From: Cerioporus squamosus
Lineage: Eukaryota; Basidiomycota; Agaricomycetes; Polyporales; Polyporaceae
Length of the DNA: 64,000 bases
Direction: 5' to 3'
NCBI GenBank assembly: GCA_022592435.1
Contig: JABYQS010000010.1
Coordinates: 430,902-494,901, forward strand
The notes under the pieces are model-generated. The model was not told the origin of the DNA. It did no database searches and saw nothing but the letters and a program-made list of their open reading frames with translations. Numbering within the stretch: position 1 is the first letter of the stretch; every line of letters starts with the position of its first letter. Shown one piece after another: positions 1-10,782 of the stretch. The position numbers were made by a program, and so were the translations under genes.

Positions 1-3000
1 GTTCGCGATGCACTAGATGCAGTCGTCGATGAGCTTGGTTTGACCAAGGCTCTGCCCATTCCTGGGGCCGGGGCGCTGGAGTATGTCATGGAGGAAGTCT
101 GGTCGGATAATCACACCGAAAGTGAGTCCACTTAAAACCGTGATCTGGGAATCTGCGCTCTGCTCGGAGAGTTAATCAGGCGTATACGTGATAGAGACGA
201 GCCGGATACCCTTGGAGACCACGTTGTCTACCGTCCTGGAGAACCCACTCCTGCCTAATCCCATCGGTTCTTCAGCAAGTCGCTCCTTCCGCTTCTGTGT
301 TCCTGACGAATGGTATCGCCGCTCCAAATCCCGGAACGTGTCGTCCACCTCGAGCGACGTCTCCCAAGACACGATCCGCCGCCTTGCAGATCTCGAAGAA
401 GACGACGAAGACGAGGATCAAGAGGGAGAAGGTACTGCGAAACAGAAAGACCTCGAGGAATATGTCACAGCTCGAGAGGGTGGTTTTAAAGCACCTATGG
501 ACTGGCGAGGGTCGATATCGCAGAACCGCTTCTCAAGTATTCTGGATGGCTGGATGCGACCCCAGAGCCCTACCGGCGAGGCCAACTCCCCTCCTACACC
601 GGAGAAGAAGGTCGTCAGCGAGCCGAAGCTCGTGGAGCACAAGACTGGCGACAGCGTTGCTAGTATCGCTAGTAATGAATTGCCTGCTGGGGTTGACATG
701 GCCGATTTTGAGCAGATGCTTGTAGGCTCTATTGACTCTCACCTTTGCCAGAAGCTGACAGCCTGCAGGATGACCTGGGTCTGAAAGGCCCCAAGCGGGA
801 GGCCATGTACCGCCTGCCGCCGGAGCAGAAGCGCTACCTGCTTGAGCAGAATAACGCCTCCCGTGCCTCGACTCTCTCAAGAGGCTCCGCCGCTAGGTCC
901 AACAGAGCTACAGCCACTGCCTCGACATACGGTCCTTCGAGCGCCGCCGCAATATTTCCTCGCTTAGTCCCGCAACTCACGGGCGACTCTGGCATCATGA
1001 AGCGCTTCTCAATCGCGGGGTGGGGTGCAAGTGCACCTACACCTACTAGTCCATACCCGGAGTCACCTCGCTCTAGTGTCGACCTCACTTCCAAGCGCCG
1101 AGATTCCATCGCGTCCTTGAGATCTGTAACCGACAAGACCACTGAGGCACCCGCGCTACAGCCTCAGTCGACTGGCGGACTCTGGAGCAGCTGGTGGAAT
1201 ACATCGGGCGGGGCAAATGGAAGCCAGGCGAAGGAGACGGAGAAGACGGCCAACTGGTACGCCGCAGGCATCCGGAATGGACGTCCGACCGACACCAAGC
1301 TCGTCAAGCACCTCATATCTCTCCGTGTCCATCTGTCCACAGCAAACCTCGCTTGGATAGAGGACTTCGTGACCACTGAGTCTGGCATGAATGTCCTTAG
1401 CGACCTCTTGGCACGTCTGGTGAGCAAGGGTGGGAAGAGGAAGAAGCTGAGCGAAGTCGAGGAGACAGTACTTCTCGAAGTCGTCAAGTGCTTGCGTGCT
1501 CTACTCAACACCGAGGTAGGGATTCTCCACACCTATTCGGATGCTGGTGTTGACACAGTTCGCAGCCCGGCTTTCGTGAGGTCCTCGCCCACCCAACGAT
1601 CATCACGCACATCGCCTACTCGCTTCATGGGTCTTCAGCGAAACTTCGTACCTTAACTTCCGAGGTCCTTGCGGCTATATGCGTCCTGTCATTGAAGGAG
1701 GGTCACCGAGCCGTTCTCTCAGCCATGTCAGACTACCGGGTAGAGTTCGAGGAAGCGTTCCGTTTCCAGGACCTCATCGCTTCCATGCGACTACCCGATA
1801 TGATGGACGAGGAACAGTCCGCTAGTGAGGGAGGGTATGGTAACGAGGAAGAGGGCGTGTGGGAGGCTAGGACTGCCACCATGGCGTTCATCAATGCACT
1901 CACCAACTGTCCCGACTCGCTCGAGGAACGTATCATGCTTAGAGAGGAGTTCAGCCGGAGAGGGTTGAACGAGGTCATCGTGGTATGTGATGGCTCTTTA
2001 AGTCGTTATCTGCTTGGTCATTGATTACCGTCCTGCCCAGACGCTCCGATATGTCAAACCGCCGGAGTCGCTCGTAACACAACTTGATGTTTACACCGAG
2101 GAGAAGTTCGAGGATGAAGAGGACATGCGCGAGCGAGCACGAGATGTCATGTCGGATCACCGACGGTCACGATCGGAGTCCAGTGCGGTTCTCGATGACT
2201 TGCTACGCATTGCGAAGCAACACGACGAGCTCTATCCCATGATGCTGTCAACGCTGAAGCGGTACGGGGATATTTTTGAGCGAGAAATGGATGCGTACGT
2301 ACCAACGGTCGGTCTTCCCATTCCTGCGCTGAATTCTCGGGATAGGCAACTCAAGTCGGATTTGTTCGTGGTTCTGGACAAGTTTGTGGAGCAAGCTGCC
2401 CTCTTGGACGACTTGTAGGTCTGCCAGATTTGTGACAATTCTCCTGCTCACACCCTCACAGCGACGACAACTGGTGTGCATTCCTCAAGCGGTTCACCGA
2501 AGCAGTCCAGAACGTCACTGGTCAGGTCGTAGACGTCCGACTAGCCTCAGAGACGGATCATTCTCTACTTCAAGATGAGGTTGAACAACTTCGAACTACA
2601 GTTGACAAACTGATGGCTGAGGTACGTGCATGGAATACGAGCTATTCGCAGGGCGGCTCACGCCACAATTAGCGCTCTGAACTTCGCAATGAACTCGACC
2701 AACAAGTGGCAGAGTTGAACACTCTGAAGTCCATCCCAGCCATCCCCGCATCTATCGGACGTGCTACAGGTCGAGGAAACCCCGAGGTACGGCACTTCTT
2801 GCAACGGGCATGTCTCGATACTGACAGCTACATGTGTAGTCAACCCAAGGCTTTCATGGTCTCGTCCAGCGTTTGGTTCAGAAGGAGAAGCAGGTTCTGC
2901 AGTTGCAGAGCGAACTTGACCGTCTCAAGTCGCAGAATCCTTCTGAATCGCGCGAGAACGTGAGTTGTATGGCAAGCTCGCGTGTCCATAGCTGCTCAAA

Positions 3001-5536
3001 TGTTGCACCAGGATGATCGCGCGCGGCGAGAACGCGACAGGGTTAAGTGGCACGCTCTCAACGAAGAAATAGCGAACCTCAAGTCACAAACCGGCGATCT
3101 GGAAACCACGATCGGCATCAAGGACAAGGAGATCATCTACCTCAAGCGTGCACTCGAGTCTGTCTACTCTCGCTTCCAATCGAGAGAAGAAAACAGAGAG
3201 TCCGAGAATCGCGACGCTGAAGTCGACGCTCAGATGATGGCCAGTCGTGCGATCGACAGCTTGACGCAGAAGGATGAAGAGATTGCTACCCTCCGTGCGG
3301 AGATTGAAGACCTCAAAGTGCAACTTGCTGCGAAACCTAAGTTCATAACCGAGAAGGATTACAAGGCTCAGGTTGCACCTCCGCCGCCGCCTCCACCTCC
3401 TGCCAAGCCCATTCGTGCTACTACCGCGCCTGTCAGCGGTCTGCCGCGGGTTAGCAACTCTGTCCCTCCTCCTCCTCCACCGCCGCCTCCTCCGCCAGCC
3501 GCCAAACCACCCGCTTTGCGGTCACCGTCTATGGAGTCCATAGCAAGCGACAGTCCTTCCATCCCGCCTCCGCCGCCGCCCCCACCACCCATGTCGTCAA
3601 CATCATCTTCGCCACAGCCACCACCACCACCACCTCCTCCTCCCCCGCCTGGAATGGGCTCCTCACCTCCACCTCCACCTCCGGCGCCTGGCATGCCGCC
3701 GCCGCCACCACCACCACCACCCCCAATGAACGGCGGTCCTCCGCCGCCGCCTCCGCCTCCCACCGCCTGGCGAGGTTCTGCAGCGCCGAAGATTACTCGC
3801 CCAGCTAAGCGACTGAAGCCGTTCTTCTGGAACAAGCTCAACCCTCCTACGCTGCCATCCACGGTGTGGGGAGAGATCCCAGGGGATGTACCATTCGACT
3901 TGGACGACCTAGAGTCAACGTTTGCTATCGAGAACACACCGTCTACGAGCTCGCAGGTCAGTGTGACTTCACCCAAGAAGCAGAATGTGACTACGCTGCT
4001 TGACATCACACGGGCGAACAACGTTGGTAAGTGGCTCTCTTTGCAACTCTGGTGTGTCTGGATCATGGATGTTGAACTGTAATTACAACTAGCGATCATG
4101 CTCTCCCGAATCAAGATCGGGTTGTCTGACATTCGTAGAGCACTTCTTGAACTCGACGACCAGAAGTTGTCAATCGACGACTTGCGAGCCATCGGCAGGC
4201 AACTTCCAACGTCTGAAGAGGTATGTGTCAGGATGGCCTAGTTCGTGATCTTACCAGTAACTTACCTGGACGCAACCTGCAGATCACCAGACTGAAGGAC
4301 TTTGGCGACCTCAGCAAGTTGGCAAAGGCGGATCAATATTTCGGTCAGATCATGACCATACCTCGACTGTCCGAACGCTTGGAGTGCATGCTCTACAGGC
4401 GCAAGCTTGAACTGGAAGTGGAGGAGATCCGCCCCGAGCTGAACATTGTGCATATGGCTGCCAAAGAGTTGCGCTCGTCAACGAGGTTCAAACGCGTCCT
4501 GCAGGCGGTCTTAACAGTTGGAAATGCTTTGAATGGTTCGACTTTCCGGGGAGGGGCACGGGGCTTCCAGCTGGAAGCTTTGCTGAAGGTGAGAGTCGAT
4601 CTCAACCCGGTTTCGATTCCGCTGACGAACATGGCTCCAGCTCAAGGAGACGAAGACGGTGAAGGGGACACCTGAGTGCCCGACTCTGTTGCATTACCTC
4701 TCCAAAGTCCTGCTCAAGAGTGATCCCTCTTTGGTTACGTTCATTCAGGAGATGCCACACATCGAGGCCGCTGCTCGAGGTGAGTTTATTCTGTTGGACA
4801 AAGCTACGAGTTGGTGACCTCTGGTCGCAGTCTCTGTGCAGACTATAATGGCCTCGGTGCAATCCCTTGTCGGCGGGCTGAAGCAGGTCAACGATGAGAT
4901 ACGGGAGCTGCAGAAGTTGCGCACTCCCCAGGATCGCTTCGTCGTGGTTATGCAGGTAAGCTGATGCGCCAAGATTGTCCGAGCAGAACGGAGTCTCATG
5001 AGACTTGCAGCCTTTCGTCGTGCAGATGAGCTCTGTCGTCGACTCCCTGAAGAACATGGCCACGTCTCTGGATAAAGAGCTGCGCTCGTTGCTGGCATTT
5101 TACGGCGAGCAACCCGACTCACCGGAGGCGCCCAAGCCAGAAGACTTCTTCGGCCTCATCCTTTCCTTCTCCTCATCACTGCAAAAGGCTGCCCTGGAAG
5201 TTCATGATGCGATGCCCAAGGTCGAGAATCGCTCGCCGAAGATCGCGATCGAGGAGCCTGCTTCGCCCACGTCGGAGGAAGGGGTGAGTGCTGGCGTTGA
5301 CCATGTCTGGGCAGGCGTTGACCAAGCTACAGACGATCAAGGGCAAGGATGGAGACACTTTGCGACCTCATGCCAGTTCGCAGAGCCGTGCGACAGGTCT
5401 CTCCATCGGGCGCGGCGACCTCGATCAAGCCATACGCAGTATGCGGTCTGGTCGTCGGAGAGAACGCAATCCAGCGTCGCGACCGCTCAGCAAGATCTTC
5501 GTAGACGGTGCAAGACAAAGCCGAATATTCGAGTGA
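1..5536 (+). CDS. Diaphanous-type formin (Bni1/SepA family), 5' end outside window
   Basis: Nucleates and elongates unbranched actin filaments at hyphal tips and septa under Rho GTPases. About 1,590 residues are visible. I join exons about 1-121, 180-721, 769-1515, 1566-1982, 2041-2414, 2462-2621, 2673-2786, 2840-2959, 3012-4026, 4093-4220, 4283-4588, 4641-4779, 4831-4955, 5011-5283 and about 5333-5536, all with GT-AG borders. Domains in order: GTPase-binding region starting near FEQMLDDLGLKGPKREAM (exon 2/3 junction), FH3 with TLRYVKPPESLVTQLDVYTE, a coiled coil (about 2840-3350), a proline-rich FH1 with many 5-12 residue proline runs (about 3373-3770), and FH2 starting near KRLKPFFWNKLNP and ending about 5200. 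The tail has a short DAD-like stretch (LDQAIRSMRSG followed by RRRER). The first base is inside an exon, so the start is not in this window. The last acceptor is uncertain: AGs at 5314, 5326 and 5332 all keep frame. Confidence 0.93.
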
Positions 5537-5691
5537 CGACAACCGCTCGCTCAAGAGCATGGACATGGCGGAAGATGTGTGTTCTATCATATACGTTGTA
5601 TCCTTCCTTCTGGGCAATGCTGTATCTACTCACGTCCAAGGTAACGACTGTAATGACATTCTGCGGCTGTATCATTCCACTTTGTGCGACT

Positions 5692-7090
5692 CTACTTGTT
5701 GAGCGGAGAGACTGCATCGCATCGCGCTATACAATCCAAGAACAGTTCAAAGAACCCGTCCACCTGTGCCAACTTTCAGTCCTCTGCGGCGCTCGGAAGG
5801 ATCGCGGGGCAGGACTTACGTTTAGACTCTCCGCGACCATGCAATTCTTTCCGTTGCGGCCCCAGGAGCCATCACATGGCCGGTAGTTCCATACGTCGAC
5901 CACAGTCTCGCCAGTCGTGTGAGTTCCGCTCAGTTCGACGTCCACCCGATACCGACGGCACGAAAACAGCTCGGGTTGGGACACATACGCGATTGTCAGT
6001 GCGTCGTGTAGCGGCGGCCCATCTACGAAGCCGAAAGTGGACTTGTATGACTCGGCGAAGAAGCCGATAAGTGTTGAGAGCATGTGTCGGAGTGGTGTCG
6101 TCGCTTGTGGGAGGGATTCACCGATGGGTGCAAACGAGTTGTTTGGGGCTAGCAGACGGCTCAGAATAGGTCGTGTCACGATTGCGGTGTGGGTGACGTT
6201 GAGCGGAATCATGGTCTTCTTTATGGGCACGTTTAGGACGATCTGTGCGGCTTCGGCTGGAGGGAAAAGTGAGAAAAGGCTTGTCAATGGTTCACAGGGC
6301 GCAACGCACGGTCGCATAGGATGTTAAACTCTGCCAGCAAGTCGGTTAGTGCCCGCTGGATGGGTACTGCATACTACAAACACTGACCTGCAGAGGCGGA
6401 GCGGTTGCCTACTCCCACACCACCGCCCATGAAGACGAACTCCTCTGAGATATTGATGTCGTGTGAGTACTACGAGGGTATCGGGAAGACGAACCAGCTC
6501 ACAGACCTATGCCCTCCAGCAGATCGGGGTATACGCTCACAAAGAGAGCGATATTGGTCATTGGACCGGATGATACAATTATGACCTTGCTGCCCTGGCC
6601 GTCCTTCCAAGTCTCGGAAATTGCCTTCGCCATGCCTTCTAGTGCGCGAACAGGCGTGCCATGAGCGACGAGCCTCGCTTGCACGCCTCCATTGTCAGCG
6701 GGAGGCAAGCCCTCGACGCCGCCCAATCCGTCAAGACCATGGATCTCTGGATCATGCCGTTCCGGACGGATGAGGGGCTTATTGGCACCAGGACAGACGC
6801 GGATGTGTTCCGGTGCTGCGAAAGCATACAGACAGCGTGCAGCGTTGTTGTTGGTGTTGTCGGCGCTCGCGTTGCCATGCACCTACAAGTATCTTGAGAT
6901 GCTTGATGATTAGCCCTGGTATGACCGACACGCACCGTGGACACGCCGAGGAGCGTTACATTCGGACATTGGACTGCAAGCATGATAGCGGTAGCATCAT
7001 CGTGACCCTACGAGATAGTGTCAGGCTGTGGTGATATCAAGCGTCATGCGTTGAACTCACAGGATCGCAATCCAGCCAAACGTACTTCAT
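5692..7090 (-). CDS. Inosine-uridine preferring nucleoside hydrolase
   Basis: Hydrolyses the N-glycosidic bond of ribonucleosides for purine and pyrimidine salvage. The start ATG is at 7090; exon 1 reads MKYVWLDCDP and joins GHDDATAIMLAVQ to give the family's calcium-binding DxDPGxDDA signature. Next come VHGNASADNTNNNAARCL and PEIHGLDGLGG, both typical of the fold, then SSGPMTNIALF and FVFMGGGVGVGNRS. Six introns of normal size restore one frame, and the protein ends in FFELFLDCIARCDAVSPLNK before a TAG at 5692-5694. The length, roughly 380 residues, suits the family. It faces the formin tail-to-tail, with about 155 bp between the stops. Which bases it prefers cannot be told from sequence. 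Confidence 0.92.
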
Positions 7091-7758
7091 GGTGGTGGTG
7101 GTTATTACTTATGTACTGTACGTCTGCTTATCGCCTGCAATCTCTTTGGCTCCTCATATATCACATAGTGTGCGTTCAGCGATGGAGCAGGCAAACAACT
7201 AATCTGTCTTCCATCGCGGCGTATCCTCTCAATACCCAGGAGATTAACAGTCCGGGAGCCTACGATTGGGCTTGAAGCGATGTATTGAACTCAGACGGGA
7301 GAAGAGGCAAAATACTTATGGTCATGTTGCAAAAGTCTGTCAGATGGTCGCTCGCATAGTCCCCCACAATATTTGCTAGTAACCACCACATTGACGACCC
7401 TGGTAGCTCTACTCGCGCCTTTGGAACCTCTCTGACTCAGTGACTGAGCTCGCTGGTGGGTCGACTTCGCGGCTGCGTCAATCATATTGAACCAAAGCTG
7501 ATAGTGTGAGTACAAGGAGTACCGAGTGATGTGCACGCTCCGACCTCTGACGCTGCAGACTACCCACAGCTGGCATCACGTATGAGGTTCGCGGAAGAGG
7601 ACCTCCGAGTCTATGGCGTTGAGTATAGCAAGACAGGCGCCGATGCGATCCCGGTGATGTGGTGCTTACATAAGCCGATTTTTGAGCACGCGAGGCGGAA
7701 AGGGCGTGTTCGCGCTGAGCCATTTCCATCGACGCCGAGGACGGCGAGCAAGTCGACG
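7091..7758. promoter_or_regulatory. Divergent intergenic region, nucleoside hydrolase / RRN3
   Basis: About 670 bp between the starts of two divergent genes, so it should hold both promoters. An open frame continuous with RRN3 reaches back to an ATG at 7531 with low-complexity, arginine-rich coding; I treat it as 5' leader, but it could be an N-terminal extension. No clear TATA box was seen. Confidence 0.5.
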
Positions 7759-10440
7759 ATGGACCCCCACTCCCGCTTTTCCCATTTCAATGCCCGTCAG
7801 ACGAAGGCCGGCCCTGTTGCCTCTGCTTCCCGCTACATGGACCAACCCAAACCTCGCCTCGTCCTTGACGACCTCCCGACGAAGAAGGGCCCGAAGACAC
7901 CTTCCACACCTAGGAGATCCTCCTCCGCATCGTCTACTGTCAGTCTTTATGGCGAGAGACCTACTATTACCAATTCTAGGGTGAAGCAAGGTGTGTATAC
8001 CCCGTTCAGCAGGGTGAATCAACTCGCTCACCTCTTGTTAGATGAGCAATACAGGAAGGACATGCATCTTGCGTTCGTGAACAACGCCTTGCAGATGAAG
8101 ACTATGGTACGTTAGCTATCTTTTCCAGTGCATTCTTGGTGGTTCACATGATGTGTACAGGGTATCAGCGAGCCCTTCGACCAGTTAGTCGACCAGTTCA
8201 ATCCAAGGAAGATCACACAAGTCTCTTCAGATGCCCCTTCCCCCGCCCCTCAGCTTCGCCTATGGATCCTGGCTCTCTCGCACGCCGTGTCCCGCCTTGA
8301 GCGCGTCCACTCCGCACTAGTGGAAGCCATTGTCAACATGCCTTGGACTACGATGGACACTAGCTTCGTGAAGTCCTACACAAACTTCATCGGCATGCTG
8401 GTCAGTGCTAGGCCAGAATATTTGTCTGTCGTCCTTGGGAGGATCGCGCAGGGGTTAACTCACCGTATGTCTTTCCTACTGTCCTTCTCTCTCATCTTGT
8501 GTTTACCCTCCACTAGAATCTGGGTTGCAAGCACTCGACTCTGGGCTACCAGAAAGCTCTTCAAGACCCCTCACCCGTCGTATCGTCTACGATCGCGTAC
8601 ACTATCTCCTGCGCCACCTCATATCCCTTGTCCCTACCTGTCCCTCCATTTTACACCCATTACTCGCTCGCAACTTCCCACACAAGCGGCAAAGTCAGAG
8701 TGAGCAAGTCACGTACATACGGAACTTGCTCCGCGTGACGGAATATTGCCCGGAGATTGCGGATCGCATACTATCTCTCATCGTTGATCGTGCCATTCAA
8801 ATAGATGTGAGTGTACGCCGTCAAACGCACAAAATCCACACTGACCGCGATCGCCGTTCAGGTCGAGATCCAAGTAGAACTTGAGGAGTTAGAGGAGCAA
8901 CTGGATGCCGAGGAGCAGAACGAAGTGTTCGACCTAGACCCTTTTGATACTGTAGTGGGCCAGGAGGGCGAGAGTAGCGACGTTGAAGGCGAAGAAGATG
9001 ACGACGGTGAAGACAACCTGAGTGACCTGTCTTCCGATGCCGGTGGTGAGCCGGACGATGACGAGGATCAAGAGGACGTCGCTACCGACTTCAAGCACAT
9101 ACAAGGCATGGTCAACAAGCTTGACTCCATCCTGAAGGTCATCTTCGACCACTTCAACCAAACTCACGCATCCAGCGATCCTGTCTTGCCTCCACTACCT
9201 TCAACCCCATCCTCCCGTTCTGATTCCCCTTCTCTCCTCACGCCGACTCTTGAAATTCCTCGACCCCTATCACCAACTACCATCGAAGAGGGCAAGGCAC
9301 TTCGCCGCGCACAGTTCCATACGCTGCTATCCATCTTCGACCGGACGATTCTGCGCACGTTCAAGTCGCGGTACACGCAGTTCCTCGTCTTCTGGTACTC
9401 CTCGCTCGATCCCGAGTTCGCGGACCTCTTCCAGGGAATGCTCGTCTCCAAGTCCCTTCTGGAAGAGGACCAACCCGCGGTCACGCGAGCTGCTGCCGCA
9501 AGCTACATCGCTAGCTTCGTATCTCGGGCGCAATTTGTCGATCGCGAAGCTGCTCGCCGGGTCGTGCAGGTGCTATGCAACTTCCTCCGAGCACGGCTTG
9601 ACGTCTTCGAGGCCGCGCAGCAGATGGCGCAGAGCATGCCTGGAGGACCAGCTGTCAACATGAACGTCACACAGCACGGCGTCTTCTATGCAGTCACGCA
9701 AGCGGTGTTCCTCATCTTCTGTTTCCGATGGCGGGATCTACTGGAAGACCAGGACGAGGTAGACGAGTTCGCGCCACCCAGGGCCCGCCCAAGAAGTGGA
9801 TGCCAGAGCTCGACGTCGTTCAGCGTGTGGTCACTTCGGAGCTGAACCCGCTCAAGGTACGCCCCCTGCGCTCCGGTTCCCATTCTCGATGTCGGACGCG
9901 AGAGCTCACCCCACTTTCCCGCAACAGGTCTGCTCGTCGAACGTGGTGATGCAGTTTGCGCGCGTTGCGCATGCGACTGGCTTCGTCTATTGCTACTCCA
10001 TCATGGACGCGAATCGCCGATCCGACTATGCGCCCTCAAATCCCTCCGTTCAGACCCCTGGCGGCCGCGCACCGCCTAAGAGCAGGCCGTTGGTTCTCCA
10101 GCATGCGATGACGTCCGAGCTCAACACGTTCTTCCCCTTCGACCCGTACAAGCTCCCGCGCTCTGGCTCCTACATCCAAGGGGTGTACCGCGAATGGTCG
10201 TCTGTCGCCATTGATGACGAGGAGGAGGAAGAGGAAGAAGAGGAAGAGGAAGAGGACGAAGATGCGAACGAGGCGGAAGCGGAGGAAATGAACGATACCC
10301 AACCCGTGGGTATCTTCATTAATGGTGCTGCGCCCTCGCACTCGATGGATGATGCGGATGGGTTGGGGGAGTCGTTTGGAGGGATGAGCATTAGTCCTGC
10401 GCGACATGAACAGCTACAGCAGCCTTTGCTGGTTGTCTGA
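7759..10440 (+). CDS. RRN3: RNA polymerase I initiation factor Rrn3 (TIF-IA)
   Basis: Bridges RNA polymerase I to the core factor at rDNA promoters and so sets ribosomal RNA output; acts in the nucleolus. I chose ATG 7759 (MDPHSRFSHFN); an in-frame ATG at 7531 is possible. Introns: 8107-8160, one near 8467-8518, about 8809-8862, and 9857-9927. The HEAT-like core is recognisable from YTPFSRVNQLAHLLLDEQY, through FVKSYTNFIGMLVSARPEY and RFKSRY-like FKSRYTQFLVFWYSS, to PAVTRAAAASYIASFVSRA and VVMQFARVAHATGFVYCYSI. There are two acidic linkers, one around 8940-9090 and a poly-Glu run at about 10219-10256, the kind of serine/acid stretch known in this family. The length, about 810 residues, exceeds yeast Rrn3 (about 630) mainly because of these linkers and the N-terminus. 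Around 9759-9781 the frame changes without a normal intron (see findings). Confidence 0.92.
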
Positions 10441-10782
10441 TAGGTTGCTGCTCTTCTCGGTGTCGTGCTTGGGTTCTTGGCTGTGCATGGCGACTTATGT
10501 CGCTACCAAAATTCTTGCTTGCTGTCTTGCTTTGCGTACCACGCTCTGGATCACTGTGTAATACATTTCATGCCCCTGAAAGTGTCAGACCTTCTGGGTC
10601 CTTCTCCGACTCGATGGGGGTCGTAAGTATCCCGCAGCAAAGCAAGACGATAGATGCTATATCATTACGAGTGTCCAAGAGGATTAGCTATGGTATGCCC
10701 CAACCCAGCTCTACACGAAGTGCAACGTTCCTATGTTGTCCCTAAGTGATATGTGAAAGAGCGCAAGAAACACGATGTGAGA
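10441..10782. other. Convergent 3' region, RRN3 / PAH1
   Basis: About 340 bp between two convergent stops. It should hold both 3' UTRs. No further gene or repeat was seen. Confidence 0.5.

Noticed and set aside
3368..3770. Repeated CCT/CCG/CCA blocks as a possible tandem repeat or mobile element
   Set aside because: They encode the poly-proline FH1 domain and are codon-level repeats only.
3368..4192. A long glycine-rich ORF on the minus strand
   Set aside because: It is the antisense of the proline-rich FH1 region of the formin; no start context or homology.
10219..10256. GAG/GAA microsatellite in RRN3
   Set aside because: It encodes a poly-Glu linker typical for the family; no evidence of instability beyond the repeat itself.
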